Positions 1 to 11,944 of a stretch of 64,000 nucleotides of DNA are shown here, piece after piece. The stretch covers positions 1,364,001-1,428,000 of the forward strand of contig JACONQ010000012.1 of assembly GCA_014281115.1 (NCBI GenBank). The letters run 5' to 3'. Under the pieces are notes generated by a model that ran no database searches, was not told the DNA's origin, and saw nothing but the letters and a program-made list of their open reading frames with translations. The position numbers and the translations under genes were made by a program. How positions within the stretch are numbered: position 1 is the first letter of the stretch; each line of letters opens with the position of its first letter. Source of the DNA: Laburnicola sp. R22_1. Taxonomy: Eukaryota; Ascomycota; Dothideomycetes; Pleosporales; Didymosphaeriaceae.

Positions 1-1208
1 AAAGCGCTGAGTACGGAAGTAGTACTATCGCTTAATAAGGGCCTCTTAGTCTCCTCTATTTTAAACTTCTTAAGTATAGCCTCTAGGTCTAACGGCGAAA
101 GCCCTATAACTTAAAAAGCCATTAAGATCGTCTTTTCCTTAAACGTTGTATGCCAGGCCTTATAGAACAAGCGGAAGAAGTCTCTTTTTGTAATCGCGAA
201 GATGCCCTAGCAGCTATACATAAACTTGGAGAGCTCGTTTAAGTAGGCAGTTGATAGAGGCTTAAAAAGGCAGACGTCGAGCGGCTGCAAGGTGTGGGTA
301 GCGTGGGGAGAATAGATGGCCAGAAGAATCCAATTGTTGTCGCAAAACTTAATAAACTCCATCGATATATGTGAGCCATGGCTGTTAAGGATAAGTAGAC
401 GATATAATCGTCTTGCCTTTGCTTTTGTTTCGCGATTAAACACCTGTTCAAGCCATGCAAGCCCTAGCTTGTTGTTAGTCCATCCACTGGGCGATAAGGC
501 GAAGAAGGTTTTGTGCTCTGCAGGGTCAAAATCTTAAAGCCATAAGTCTTATATCTTGCCAGAAATAGCCTAATAAATTAGCGCAGGCGTAAGATAGCTG
601 CCGTCAGCGCAAATACAGGCTATTATAGTTATCCACTCCCTATTGCCGTCCTAGAGTGCTTGTTTTACGCCTCCGTGATTATATTAATAGCGGGAGAACA
701 CGCGCTTCATTTTTAACAGCACCCTAATTAAGAAGCCCTTCTTATCCATATTATAGATATTGCGAGCCTCGATATTATACTAAGTTATCTTCTAGTCTAG
801 GAGCTTAAAATATAGGGCGCATTTTAAGGCAGAGTCAGCTCTATAGCGTGTGGAATCAATGCTGGATACCTATTAAGATACAAGCTCAATGTGATGCCGC
901 GCAATAAAGCAATCAACCCAGTTTTTTCCTAGCTCTTTTCCTGCTATTTCTGCTGCGAAATTCCGTATCATCTCCCTTGTAGGTGGTAGCCCTCATACAC
1001 AGAGCTTATTAATATATTGTACGAGCTCAGTTTCCTGTGTAGAGTTGAGAAGGCGCATATTATCGACTTTCTCCGCATAGCTGCCAATAACCCCGCGGTG
1101 ACGCTTCGACAGCAACGTTCGATCAACACCGTACTTTTTCGCAGTCTGAGTATAATTAGGCTTCTCTCCAAGCTTCAGCGATTTTAACGACTCTAGGGCA
1201 GCCTCCAT
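1..1208 (-). pseudogene. Fot1-like transposase, decayed, C-terminus missing from window
   Basis: The start codon is at 1208-1206. The first ~70 residues form the helix-turn-helix DNA-binding region of pogo/CENP-B-type transposases (KKYGVDRTLLSKRHRG, then TQETELVQYINKL). Farther on, around 440-240, the catalytic core is recognisable: LLILNSHGSH (second catalytic Asp changed to Asn) and THTLQPLDV (third Asp kept). Several in-frame stops separate these blocks. It follows the same order as the intact copy at 12454-14331, whose product is a cut-and-paste transposase acting on its own terminal repeats in the nucleus. This copy cannot make a working enzyme. Confidence 0.8.
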
Positions 1209-1306
1209 TGGGTGTATATTGGTGGTGTAAAGCGATTCTGAAAGTGCGGGAGATTTGGTGTTGGCCGTGCACGAGGTGGGGCCGTGCACGAGGTGGTGAC
1301 CCACGG
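1..1306 (-). mobile_element. Fot1/pogo-like DNA transposon, 3' part beyond the window
   Basis: The right (5') end of a minus-strand element. It ends at 1306 beside a TA (1307-1308) where the reading frame of a second, plus-strand transposase is broken, so it is an insertion in that element. Its terminal region holds two perfect tandem 17-base units (1263-1279 and 1280-1296). The other end is left of base 1, so inverted repeats cannot be compared. Many in-frame stops in the transposase indicate RIP decay. Confidence 0.75.
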
Positions 1307-1308
1307 TA

Positions 1309-1998
1309 ACCCACATCACAAAGATTAAGTTCCTCCTAGCCTTTAAAACCGCGTTTTTGAAGGTTTTCTCTGCAGAGACAATTAAGGGTGGTTTTCGCGG
1401 TGCTGGGCTAGTCCCATTGAATCCAGAGGAGGTGTTGCAGCACCTTAACATCCGCATCCGTACACCTAGTCTGCCCATTGAAGAGCCTACCACCTGGGAG
1501 TCTAAAACACCAAGTAACCTACGCGAATTTGAGGCGCAATTAACACTGGTTCGCAAGAGAATTAGAGATCACTTTAATTTATCACTAACTTTAACTATGC
1601 AGGTGCTTAAGAAGCTTGAAAAAGGCGCTCTAAGTGCAATGCATAGTCAGGTACTAGTGTTGGATGAAATTGCAGGCCTTCGCAAGACAATTAAGGAGAC
1701 TACAAGGCGAAAATCGCGTAAAAGGAGGTATATCCAGCATTAGGGATCACTTACAGTAGCAGAGGGATCTTAGCTAGCCACTCCTAAGGACGCTGGTGGA
1801 CAGAAGAAGGGTAAACAGTCGTCAGGTACTAGTCGCGCTGCAACAGGGCCATCAACTTAACGGCGTTGTGGCATCTGCAGGCAACCTGGACATAATGCGC
1901 AAACCTGCCAGGGAGTTAAAGAGGAAGAATCTGAATCAGATGCATTAACTCAGTATATATTTTCAAGTAGTGTTGCGACGCAGTCTGATAATGAATGA
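1309..1998 (+). pseudogene. C-terminal part of a zinc-knuckle Fot1-like transposase
   Basis: The frame opens at the insertion site and reads HITKIKFLLAFK, then GGFRGAGLVPLNPEEVL, matching the C-terminal third of the transposase at 6713-8409. A TAG at about 1741-1743 breaks the frame, but the same frame continues into a CCHC zinc knuckle (about 1860-1915: C, two residues, C, GHNAQTC) and an acidic tail, with a stop at 1996-1998. The catalytic core is not in the window. In this family the knuckle is presumed to aid nucleic-acid binding. Nonfunctional fragment. Confidence 0.75.
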
Positions 1999-2067
1999 AA
2001 TGGTTTGGTGGGGTCTTGGCAAAGGTGGCGCGCTCACTGGTGTGGGTCACTCGCTGGTGAACCACGT
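1309..2067 (+). mobile_element. 3' portion of a zinc-knuckle Fot1-like element
   Basis: The left portion is beyond the minus-strand element at 1-1306. The right end at 2067 is followed by TA (2068-2069) and closely resembles the end of the element at 6616-8460. It contains two adjacent imperfect 17-base units (2026-2042, 2043-2059). To the right lies a gypsy LTR-like fragment, so this element probably inserted into that LTR. Confidence 0.65.
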
Positions 2068-2069
2068 TA

Positions 2070-2290
2070 GAGCTACTACCTATTTAGTAGACCTAGGTAA
2101 ACAAGATCCTAATATAAAACTAGACAAACGCAGACTAATACCTATTATATACAATCTAAGAAAATTTAAACAATTACTTCTTTAAAAGAAGATTAAATAA
2201 CTTCTTAAAAAGCTTATACTAGTTTCTAATTATAGTAGTTTAATAAGTTAACAAAATATTATAAGTAGCTATATAACGCTTAAGGCTATA
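2070..2290. repeat. gypsy LTR-like fragment (copies near 56480 and 59150)
   Basis: The stretch from 2069 to about 2110 matches about 56538-56600, and 2190-2290 matches about 59285-59380, with scattered transitions. Because the copy near 59 kb lies directly upstream of a gypsy gag-pol relic, this is best read as LTR sequence of that family. Confidence 0.5.
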
Positions 2291-3364
2291 CTAGCCTAGA
2301 TTAGTCTAGCTTTAGTAGAGAGCGCTCTCTAGATTTAGCAGCTTCTCTATTATTAAATAGGGAGAAGATCCTTTTAGTAGACCTGCGTAAGCGTTATTAT
2401 TAGGGTCAGTGCGCATGAGCTATAATTAGGGCTACTTAATAGATAGTGCAGCATTTATAAATAGATTATTAGCTAGATTAGAGCTAGTAGCTAGAGCATC
2501 TAAATAATTAGTACTATATTAGGAAATTTCCTATAGTAGGGATAAAGGAACTTATAAATAGCTTAAGAGCTATATTTACTACCCTAATAAGCGAAACTAG
2601 TAGTTCTCAAGTAATTAAAAGGGCTAAGAAATTAATTACTAAGCAACAAAGCGCGCTAATTTATATAATCCTAATAATTTGTACTATGTTATCTAAATAG
2701 CCCTACTAGGTTCTATAGCTTTAGAGCAGAAAATTAAGTCTAAGCTAGTTACTAATTATTAGACAAAGCATAATACTTAAGTTGTCCTTAAAACCTATTA
2801 GTAGGAGCACTAGTATCCGCTATTTAGGAGCCTTAATAATTAGCTACTAGCTGTTTAGGATTAATATCTAAGAAGCTGCTAAGTAAGAAACTATAATTAA
2901 AGCTAACTAAATAACCCTAATCCTTTTAACTAGTAGCAATCTTTCCCTATAGAAGAGTAATAGACTTAGTTAAATTAATAATCTTCTACCTTAAGGATGT
3001 TCCTAATCTTTGCTTAAGCTAAGTAGCTAATATACTAGACTAACTAGTTAAGTCTAAGACATATATAATAAGCTCCTCTAAAAGAGAATACTATATAAGA
3101 TTAAGTAAGGTAAATTAAGTACTATTTAAGAGAGTTTAAAGCTTACTTATAGTAGAAGTATTAGTATTATACTTTAAGAAGTTACTAGTTTTATAAGTAA
3201 TCTTATTCTTTACTAAGTATGCCTTAGCAATCTAGTGTAGGTAAAGTGGATTTCTACTAATAGAGATCTAAGCAGACTATTACTTATTAATTATAACCTT
3301 ACAGCTAGGCTAATTAGAATATTAGTTAATTAGCTAATTTAAGATTATATAACCTTACTACACC
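2291..3364. other. AT-rich RIP-degraded sequence without a recognisable gene
   Basis: TpA-rich sequence with stops in every frame. No protein domain could be recognised. It is probably retroelement debris. Confidence 0.6.
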
Positions 3365-4203
3365 CTCATATCTAGGGTTAATTTATAATATTACATAACT
3401 CTAGGCCAGCTGTTTAACTAACCACAGTATTACATAATTAATAATTTCTTTAATAATATTTTTTATAGCAATAATAACAATAATAATTATAATAGTAACT
3501 AATCTAACTATTTTATTACTCTTTTATAGTAGATTTCCCCTTATAACTGGCGAGCTGTATACCGCCCCTCTAGAATCTTACTATTACTATCTATCTTCTC
3601 TATACTCCTACTACTACTATTACCCTTACTCTTTATTATTCTTATGCGCCCACACAATCTTAACTACTACTAGGAGCTTCTTTTGCTATAGCTGCGCGCA
3701 CGCGCTCTAGCAATATATAAGAAATATCTACTTCTTCTCTAATAGACACCTACTACTATATCTTAGCCAATCCTCTAGTCTTACTAATAATATAATAGTA
3801 AGGTACTATTATTTTCTTATAAAGGTTGCTATATCTCTTCCTAGGTCTTTATATAAAAGGATAATCTAGTACTTAAGGATTTAGAGTTATATAAAAATTA
3901 TATATAGCCTAAATAGATTATTAGATATAACTTCTAAAATAATATAATTGTAATTAATTTAGTTCTCTAGCAGCCCTATCTCTGAAACCTTATCTTGCAG
4001 TAGGTAGACTAGATAGCTAATATTACCTAGCTAGTTATCTATACTAGTTTTGAATTTTCTAGCAGCTGTCTAACTATAGATATTAGACAATATAATTTTA
4101 GGACGCTAGAAAGGTGTTATGTTACTATATCTAATAAAGAATTAGTTTTAAAAGACTTAGTATTGTGTAAGTTAAAGGTAAAGATTTAGTGTACTAGGTA
4201 TTG
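3365..4203 (+). repeat. dispersed AT-rich repeat B, plus orientation
   Basis: Matches 43485-44345 in inverted orientation and 53878-54112 in the same orientation, with many transition differences. It ends abruptly at about 4203, where GC-rich sequence begins. Its terminal motif (4178-4200) recurs at about 55430-55447 and, inverted, at 43486-43505. No coding potential remains. It is probably part of an LTR retroelement. Confidence 0.6.
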
Positions 4204-4618
4204 CTACGTATATTCAAGTGGTCGTGGAAATGCGTCCATTTTCGGAGGTCATTTGCCGCCGCTTTTGGCGGCGTTTCCACCTCGCTTAGCCCCCATAGGC
4301 TCGCTGCTTTAAAGATAAACCCGGTCGCCAAGACGGTGCCTGGACTAGGGGTGCTGGCGCCGAGCACGTTGATTACCACGCCTCACCTGGCTCACTTCCC
4401 CTCATCACCGTGCTCGAGGGCAAGCGCCGCCGCGAGCGTCGCCGCTGGACTAGACATGATGACCCTTTATTTTCTGCTCCGCAGGCATTCCTTCGAACAA
4501 CCCTATTAATTGCCGTTCTGCCAGATCTTGTCCCCTCTACATTCAACCTCTTCAACGCATCCCTACAATCTCCAGCCGCCGACTTCGACCTTGCCAAGCT
4601 GCCTGCGACGCGACGACG
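4204..4618. other. GC-rich island 5' of the DUF3435 relic
   Basis: Composition jumps to GC-rich at 4204, directly after repeat B. Overlapping open frames on both strands show no recognisable domain and look like chance. The position suggests 5' flank of the recombinase gene starting at about 4619. Confidence 0.4.
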
Positions 4619-6623
4619 ATGGCTCGACGTGGCCGCAAACCTAGGGCCATCCGCGCCGTTACTGCAGCGGTCCCTGCTGTTGCTACCAACAGAACGAAGA
4701 GACGATGCCGCAATATCCCTCCCACCTCGATCGCCGTGCCGAACCATAAAAGCCCGTCACTCCCCGCAACGCCCTCGTTAGGCTGTGGTTCCAATTTCGT
4801 TCTTGACGAAGATCTCAATTCAGTCGCACACTTGAGCTCGGATATGGATGCTAGATCACTAGCTAACGCAGAAACCGATAGTTCTAGAGATAGCGGCATT
4901 GACTTAGATGTAGAGCGGGATGGAGAGCGGGCTGCACTACTAGGTTCTTAATCAGATGCGATACCAAAGAGAATTGCCTATTATTAGACGCAAGGACCGG
5001 CGAAACTAAGGCACTCTGACAAAACGAAGGAACTATAGAAGGCAGAAAGTGGATTCTGGGAGAGGCAAGCACCACGGAAGTTGTTTAACACACTTCAGGC
5101 TAACATTGTCCAGTTACTGCCTTATGATATAGGAAGAGACAGGGCTGTCTCTAAAGGACTAACTCTGTAGATGCAACCTAGTAGTGTTTAAGACCTATCT
5201 AGAATGGCGAACAAAGCATTCCCGAATTAAGAAGGAGAGTGTGATTAACGCTTAGTAGAAGCGGATTAGTATATATTACGACTACGTTGTGGGCCATGTA
5301 ATGGCAAACAAGGTCCTTAAGGACGTTTATAGAGTTCGTTAGCCCTTACAATCCTCTATTTAGTATTTAATACCTAACCTAACACAGTAGATACTAGAGC
5401 TAGAACTAGATAGGTTAAAGAAGGAAAAGCTAGCTATGTATATCTAAGACCTCTTTGCTATTCTATATACTCTTTAGATAGACGATAAAAAGCTATTGCA
5501 CGGCTTTATTTACGTGCAGATTTCGGCCCTCCTCCTCTTAAGCGCAGCTACTACTACACGACTAGGAGCGCTTGTTAGGAGTGCAAGTAATAAAAAAAGC
5601 AACAAAGCGCTCTACTTTAGAAATGTGTTACTTATAAAGGTTCCTAGCCTTATAGATCCTAATTAAAGCGTTCTTATAGCGAACGTAAATCTAGTGCACG
5701 TTAAAAACAAAGAGAGAGATAAAACATTATATATTACACCATAAATATCACCATGCTTTGCTAATTTTATCTCTGCCGCTTAGAAAGAAGTTTACATTTC
5801 ACCTTAAGGGATTGCCTACGTACTATATAGTGTTGTATTTGCTAGCTATTAGCTTTAGACAGAATACATTCTATAATAGTTTTTTAACTATTTAGTAAAT
5901 CTTTAATCTTAAGATTCTAGTAGAACGCGAGGTTCTCTGCATTAGATAAAAAGAGGATATGCTAGATAAGCCTTTCTTCTACAACGTCTAAAGCACGGTT
6001 AAGGGTAGCTGTGCCCTTCTGCTATTAGCGTTCCCTTACTAGAAGTATTAGGAAATTTTTGTCTAACTAGGGCGAGTTGCAGGATTTAAAGCGAACGTTA
6101 AGCTTTACTAGCTATAATAAGCTTCTCAAGACAAGATCAATAGTATACAAGCCTTGCGAATAACTTCGTTTCTTATGCTAAAGCTAACCGACGTTGCTAG
6201 AGGCTCTTCCTTCCACAAGCTAAAACTAGACACTAGGTTATAGCAGCGAGACTTACGAAAGATATTATACGCCAACGCACATTACACGTAACTTCTAGTT
6301 AATCTATTTTAGTATACCTTCTTAAAAAGACCTAATTTAGTCTATTGTAAAGATAGTCTTATTACAAGATTAGTATGCGCTAGTTAAACTAGATAATAAG
6401 CAACAAGAGGAGGTGCGTAACTACCTACTGCTTGTAGAACTCTATAAGGAAAGGGATACCTATAAGCACAAGCTATATAAATAAGGCTTCTAGCTACTTC
6501 TTTAGGCTTAAGAAACTTTGCTTTATATAGATTATAAGGCGACTATTTATAAGATTAGCAGTACCATAGAAAAGTTACATAGAGAGCAACTAAAAAAAGC
6601 GATTAAAACCTTCTAACGTGTTT

Positions 6624-6674
6624 CACCACCGAGCGGGCGGCACCACCGAGCGGGCGGCACCACCGAGCGGGCGG
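6624..6674. repeat. three tandem 17-bp units in the left inverted repeat
   Basis: CACCACCGAGCGGGCGG is repeated perfectly at 6624-6640, 6641-6657 and 6658-6674. The right inverted repeat holds a single inverted copy (8436-8452). Tandem 17-base units also occur at the ends of three other Fot1-like elements here, so they may be transposase binding sites (inference). Confidence 0.9.
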
Positions 6675-6712
6675 TTTTTGCTTGGCACGACCATCTCCCT
6701 CATCTACCTAAG

Positions 6713-8409
6713 ATGTCTCAACAACGTAACGCGATACTATCTAATCAAGAAGGCAGAATCGATCTTGCTCTCGAGGCTTATCGTACACGCCAAATTCGGA
6801 GCCTCCAACGCGCTGCTAATACGTTTGGTGTACCTTATTCGACCCTTAAGTATCGATACCACGGATGCGCCTATCGACGACTTGCACCCCCTAATAGCCG
6901 GAAGCTTACCTCTACCGAAGAGGAGACGGTTGTCCGATACATCCTTGACCTTGACGCACGAGGTTTCGCGCCCCTAAAGGCTGAGGTTGGAGATATAGCA
7001 GATAAGATACTGGCTGAGCGAGGTGGACAGCCAGTAGGCAAGAACTAGGTGGATAGGTTCGTGGCGCGTGAGGAAAGGCTCAAGATGGCGTTCAATCGCG
7101 CAAAGGACATCCAGAGGATCAAGCAGGAGGATCCTAAGATTATAGGCGCGTGGTTTAAGCTTGTGGAGGAGACAATAGCCAAGTATGGTATCCACAACGA
7201 TGATATACACAACTTCGACGAGACTGGCTTCCAGATGGGCGTTATCGGCTCTATGAAAGTTATTACAGGCTCAGAGAAGCGCGCAAGGCCTAATCTCATC
7301 CAGCCAGGCGATCGGGAGTGGGTAACCGTCATCCAGAGTATCTGCGCTGCAGGTTACGCGATCCCGCTCTTCATCATTTACAAAGGACGCATCCACATCT
7401 CAGCGTGGTACGAGGAGGCTGATATCCCTCGCAATTGGAAGCTCTCAGTCTCTGAGAACGGATGGACAAGCAACGAGCTTGGAGTCGCGTGGTTGAAGCA
7501 TTTTGACGCGCATACAAGGACGCGTCAGGTAGGGGGGTATCGGCTGCTTATCTTAGACGGTCATGAGAGCCATCAATCTCAGGATTTTAAGGACTACTGC
7601 TTGGAACATAAGATCCTTACGCTCTGCATGCCCGCCCACTCATCGCACATCCTCCAGCCTTTAGATGTGGTCTGTTTCTCGCCGTTGAAGTTGAAGTACT
7701 CTCAACGTATCCAAGACTTGGCGCGCCGACGCGTCTACCACATCAATAAGGCTTCCTACCAGCGTTTAAACTCGCGTTTTTTGACGTATTTTGGGAAGAG
7801 AACTGCCGGAAGGCCTTTGAGGCATCAGGGCTTGTTCCTCTCAACGCGGCAGAAGTCTTAGATCGACTTGATATACGATTATGCACCCCACCAGAACCCC
7901 TCCCCTCCACCGACCCGTGGCAGTCTAAGACACCGAGCAATACACACGAATTTAGCTCTCAGTCAAGGCTAGTACTTGAATCTATAAGAAGATCACCAGT
8001 TACGGCCTCTGCTGGGTTCTCGCAACTGGTTAAGGGCGCTGAACTGATGCTGCACCAAAACCCGCTCCAGTCTGCCCGCATCTCTGAGCTTAAAGAGCAA
8101 TTAGATGTAATGACCAAGAGGAAGTCGCGTAAGAGGAAGCGGCTCCAGAAAGGTGGCACCTTAGAGTATGGTGAGACGGCAGATCAGGTAGCTGCAGGGC
8201 CATCTTTGACTGTTGCGCAGTCGAAGAAGGCTCGTGGGCGGGGTAGTCAAGATAGGGCACCAGCAACTCAACGTCGCTGTGGAACGTGTGGAAGAGCTGG
8301 GCACAATGCGCGAACCTGTAATCAGGTTGAGGAGGTAACTTCTGAATCAGAAGCCAGTACGCAGTATATATTTTCAGATAGTAGTGGTGAAGAAATTGAT
8401 CCTGAGTAA
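6713..8409 (+). pseudogene. Fot1-like DD35D transposase with C-terminal zinc knuckle, two lesions
   Basis: ATG at 6713 opens a pogo-type helix-turn-helix region (QEGRIDLALEAYRTRQIRSL). A TAG at 7046-7048 (probably TGG originally) interrupts it, and the same frame continues through the catalytic blocks HNFDETGF, LLILDGHESH and HILQPLDVVCF. All three acidic residues are present, with 35 residues between the second and third. A one-base frameshift near 7750 moves the C-terminal part into another frame (FEASGLVPLNAAEVL), ending with a CCHC knuckle (CGTCGRAGHNARTC, about 8278-8320) and a stop at 8407-8409. With only two lesions this is a young casualty, much less decayed than its host gene. Confidence 0.85.
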
Positions 8410-8464
8410 CATGAGATGGTCGTGCCAAGCAAAAACCGCCCGCTCGGTGGTGAAACATGTTATA

Positions 8465-10592
8465 CCGTGCCCGTGCGCGTGCCGAGCCACTTCGCGTGAC
8501 GAGCCACCCCACCACAAACAACAGACAACTCCCTAACTTCAACACGTCGCATCTCCACCAATATGGGGGCAATTGAGGGTGCGATTATAGCAATCGAATC
8601 GCGCGAACCAGGAGAACACTTTTCGTATAGGGCAATCGCTGATCAGTTCGGTGTAAACAGAACTACGCTGTCCCGAAGACACCAAGGCCGTCAAGCCCCA
8701 GTGGAAGCTAAGATCGAAGCCCAACACAAAGTCAACCCACAACAAGAGATAGAGCTTGTGAGGTATATTGAAGACCTTACAAAGAGAGGGCTGCCTCTTA
8801 CGAGGGAGATGATACAAAATTTTGCATCCCAAGTGACTACAGAGCGCGTGAGCGACGCCTGGGTGACGCGCTTTTTGCATCGACACAGCGATCATCTCGT
8901 CTCCAAATGGTCCGCTGGGATGGACTCTCTCCGCCACAAAGCTGATTCAAACTTCAAGTATAAGCTTTACTTTTATCTCCTACACCAGAAGATGACTGAG
9001 TACAACGTACAGCCGTGCCACACCTACAATATGGACGAGAAGGGCTTTATAATTGGTATAACAGGACGCTCAAAACAAGTGTTCAGTCGACAGCAATGGG
9101 AGTCAAAGCAGGTGCGAGCATCACTCCAAGATGGCTCACGTGAGTGGGTAACGCTCCTAGCAGCTGTTTGCGCGGATGGGAGTGCTCTGCCGCCTGGTCT
9201 TATCTTTCAAGCGTTATCTGGGTCACTGCAGTCAACCTGGGTGGCCGACGTTAAAGCAGGAAAGCACGACGTCTTTGTTACCACATCTCCATCTGGCTGG
9301 ACGAATAACGACGTTGGTTTAGCATAGCTAGAGCAGGTTTTCAACCGCTGCACGAAGCAGAAAGCGCGCCAAGGGAGAGACTGGCGTCTCCTTATACTTG
9401 ACAGCCATGGCAGTCACCTTACGATGGACTTTATCGACTACTGCGACGCCCATCGTATACTACTAGCCGTGTTTCCACCTCACTCAACTCATACGCTTCA
9501 GCCACTCGACGTTGTTTGCTTCAAACCTCTCTCTAGCTCCTACTCTCAGGAGCTCACTACTCACCTCCAGAAGACCCAAGGGCTCGTCCCAGTCAAGAAG
9601 GGAGACTTCTTCCCACTGTTCTGGAAAGCGTGGCAGTCTTCCTTCAAGACAGACACCATCCTCAAGTCCTTTGAAGCTACTGGTATATGGCCTATGGACC
9701 CAGAGGTTATACTTAAACGCTTCGCGGACAATGCCTCAGAGCAGCAAAACAACGGCGAAGCACAGTCCTTAGCGGTCACCAATGGTGACTGGCGTCAGAT
9801 GGAGCGTCTTGTACGCTCTGCAGTGAAGGATACCGCCGCAGAAGAGTCAAAGGCGCTCTCCCAAACGCTCCACCAACTCAAAATGCAAAACGAGCTGCTA
9901 CACCATGAGGTCGGTGGGCTAAGAGAGGCTCTTACTGCTAGGAAGAAGCACAAGAAGCGTGGCAAACCTCTTGACTTACAGCAGCGAGAGGAGTACCACG
10001 GTGGTGCCGTCTTCTGGTCTCCGCGCAAGATCAGAGAGGCACGTGCACGAGAGACAGTGAAGCAGAGGGAGGAGCATGAGGAGCAGCTTGCAAAGGCTAA
10101 TAGGAAGGAGCTCTAAGCTGCCGCTAAGCTTCTGCGAGAGAAGGAGGCAGAAGAGAGGCGTGTGGCGCGAGAGGAAGCCAAGAAGGTGAGGGAGAAGGAG
10201 AAGGCTGACAAAGAGGCCGCGCGCGCTGCTCGAATCGAAGCTCAAAACACCACGAGAGCATCTCAAACTCCCCAAACGGGTAAGCGCAAAGCCTTAAGAG
10301 CGCCTCTATCAAAGGGCAAGCGCCAGAAACGCAGTGGCGGTTCTGCAGCTGTCGCGGCGTCCCCAGAAGCTGCACCAGCTGCTCCACCCAAAGTCAACTC
10401 CCGTGGCCGCACTATCAACCTTCCGCGCAAATATAAATAGTACAAATTAATTGCAAGCCTCACTTTATCACTTCACTAAAAAATCTCGTGATAATAGCTG
10501 TTGTAGCTGTTACAATAACCTCATCTTTGAACTGGTGAGCATGTTGTTTGTGGCTCGTCACGCGAAGTGGCTCGGCACGCGCACGGGCACGG
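8465..10592 (+). mobile_element. Fot1-like DNA transposon, 2128 bp
   Basis: Bounded by TA at 8463-8464 and 10593-10594. The terminal inverted repeats match over about 44 bases (8465-8508 against 10549-10592). The left end lies only two bases from the target-site TA of the preceding element, so the two elements are end to end inside the DUF3435 gene. Close relative of the element at 12303-14429. Confidence 0.92.
8563..10440 (+). pseudogene. Fot1-like DD35D transposase with two nonsense codons
   Basis: Same 1878-base length as the intact copy at 12454-14331, in one frame. An N-terminal helix-turn-helix (AIADQFGVNRTTLSRRHQG) is followed by catalytic blocks YNMDEKGF, LLILDSHGSH and HTLQPLDVVC, then a long basic, coiled-coil-like tail ending LPRKYK. 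TAG at 9325-9327 replaces a Trp codon and TAA at 10114-10116 replaces a Gln codon, judging from the intact copy; both are the transitions RIP makes. Also a Gly to Ser change after the second Asp. Nonfunctional unless read through; its ends could still be mobilised by an active relative. Confidence 0.9.
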
Positions 10593-11207
10593 TAACTTAA
10601 TTAATATAATTAAGGTAGAGAAGCAGCTTAGTAGGAAGCCTACAACTAAGATCCTAACTCTGCTAACCCTAGAATTTAAACTTTAAGAGCGTGCTACTAT
10701 AGCTAACATACTCTCTAAGCCTTTTAAGAATAACTAAGCTTACGTCTAACATATTTGTACTCTAGCCTAATTATGCCGCCTCTAGGAAACTTCTCGCCTA
10801 AAGGCTTACAAACAAAAGGTGGATTGTGTAGAGGAATTAGTGTCATCCTCGAAGGCAGGTGGGCCCCTAATTAAGCCGACAGGGCTGGACATTAGATTTA
10901 AGAAGTGTGCGCCAACTGCATTTAGAGGCGAAGGAGTCGCCAATGCTCAGTCTTATTATCTATACCTAACAATTCTCCTACACCCCATATGTCTTCTTTG
11001 TATAGGTAAAGAGGAACTCTTGTACGAATGGCGCGCATGCGCCATATACTGCGAAAAGACGTCCTTAAGAAGCACATCATGGTGCATTTCAAGGACCCTC
11101 AGTATCAGGGTGAGTTTGAATGCCGTCACCCTTCTTGTTCTGAGAAGTTGGATGGGATGGGACATTTCATGAGGCATGCATTGGATGTACATGGGGTCTG
11201 TCATTGA

Positions 11208-11944
11208 CGTGGGCCATGGTCCGCAAGTGAGGCTTTGATGGCTGCAAAGACTCTAGTTTTCCGACGATTATAACGCTGCAGCGTTATCGTAGACTGGATG
11301 CTGTCCCTCGGGCTCGTGTTCACTGGCGGTTGTAGTAAAGGCATGAGGCACTTGACAATCCTTCCATTCTGATCTCCAAATTAGACCCTACGGTTATCGA
11401 CCCCGGAATAGCTACAGCTACACAAACAAGTTTCAACACCTCTACACGAGCCGGCCCAGAAGCCTAGGTCCACTGGCATCATTCCATTAGCCCCCCCGGT
11501 TGAATCTTTCCATGTGTAGAGAGCCTCTTAGACTGCTAGCACAGACTGTCCTCCGTCGCGCATAATTCTCCTCCTGATGCTGACATTGATTAATTTGCTT
11601 GTGCCTGTGATTAGCTCTCCGCTTTCATGGCGACTATATACTGCATTTGGCGAGTATATAATGCCTTTCCTGTCGTCAAGCTCTCGATCCTTTGCATTAG
11701 ACTTTCGCGATCCTTGGCTGTAGTAGGAATATGACGTCTAATGGCCGACAGCCACTCTAGGCTAGAGAAGCGGTAAATCACTGTAATCGAGCAAAGTGCG
11801 ATGAGGTCGGTCAAAAGGGTGGGTTCCTGTGTTGAAATGACAACGCGGGCACTGTAGTGTTGCTGGAGGCGGATGGTCTAGAGAAGCGTTTTGTTTAGAG
11901 ACTTGGCTCCCGGCACATTACCATGTACTGGGGAAGGTTAACTT
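11208..11944. other. no gene recognised
   Basis: Moderate GC sequence following the DUF3435 relic. The only open frames are short (such as 11611-11814, minus) and show no domain. Nothing supportable seen. Confidence 0.5.

Larger units (their letters stand above)
6616..8460 (+). mobile_element. Fot1-like DNA transposon with zinc-knuckle transposase, 1845 bp
   Basis: Bounded by TA at 6614-6615 and 8461-8462. Inverted repeats pair 6616-6697 with 8413-8460: the outermost 25 bases match with one mismatch, and the inner 23 bases (6675-6697) match 8413-8435. The left end carries three tandem 17-base units, the right end one. It was inserted into the DUF3435 gene and abuts the next element. Confidence 0.9.
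4619..11207 (+). pseudogene. DUF3435 (FluG-type) tyrosine recombinase relic, split by two transposons
   Basis: The likely start is the ATG at 4619 (basic MARRGRKPRA, then a serine/acidic stretch). After frameshifts and stops, the core-binding region reads FKTYLEWRTKHSRIKKESV (about 5187-5245) and the next block reads MYI-stop-DLFAILYTL with QISALLLLSAATTTR (about 5434-5580). These are typical of DUF3435, the family that includes Starship captain recombinases. Two Fot1-like elements occupy 6614-10594. Beyond them the protein resumes (VEKQLSRKPTTKILTLL, about 10613) and ends in C2H2 zinc-finger-like sequence (about 10975-11207: KKHIMVHFKDPQYQGEFECR, DGMGHFMRH) with a stop at 11205-11207. Many C-to-T/G-to-A stops: nonfunctional. 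Whether it headed a Starship or was a stand-alone recombinase cannot be told here. Confidence 0.75.

Noticed and set aside
4373..4899. Minus-strand open frames in the GC island
   Set aside because: They overlap plus-strand frames, are Arg/Ser-rich without a domain, and look like shadows in GC-rich DNA.
8090..8572. Minus-strand 160-codon frame across a transposon end
   Set aside because: Shadow of the transposase C-terminus and inverted repeat.
10819..11172. Plus-strand frame as an independent gene
   Set aside because: The C2H2-like end of the DUF3435 relic reads better in another frame over the same bases.
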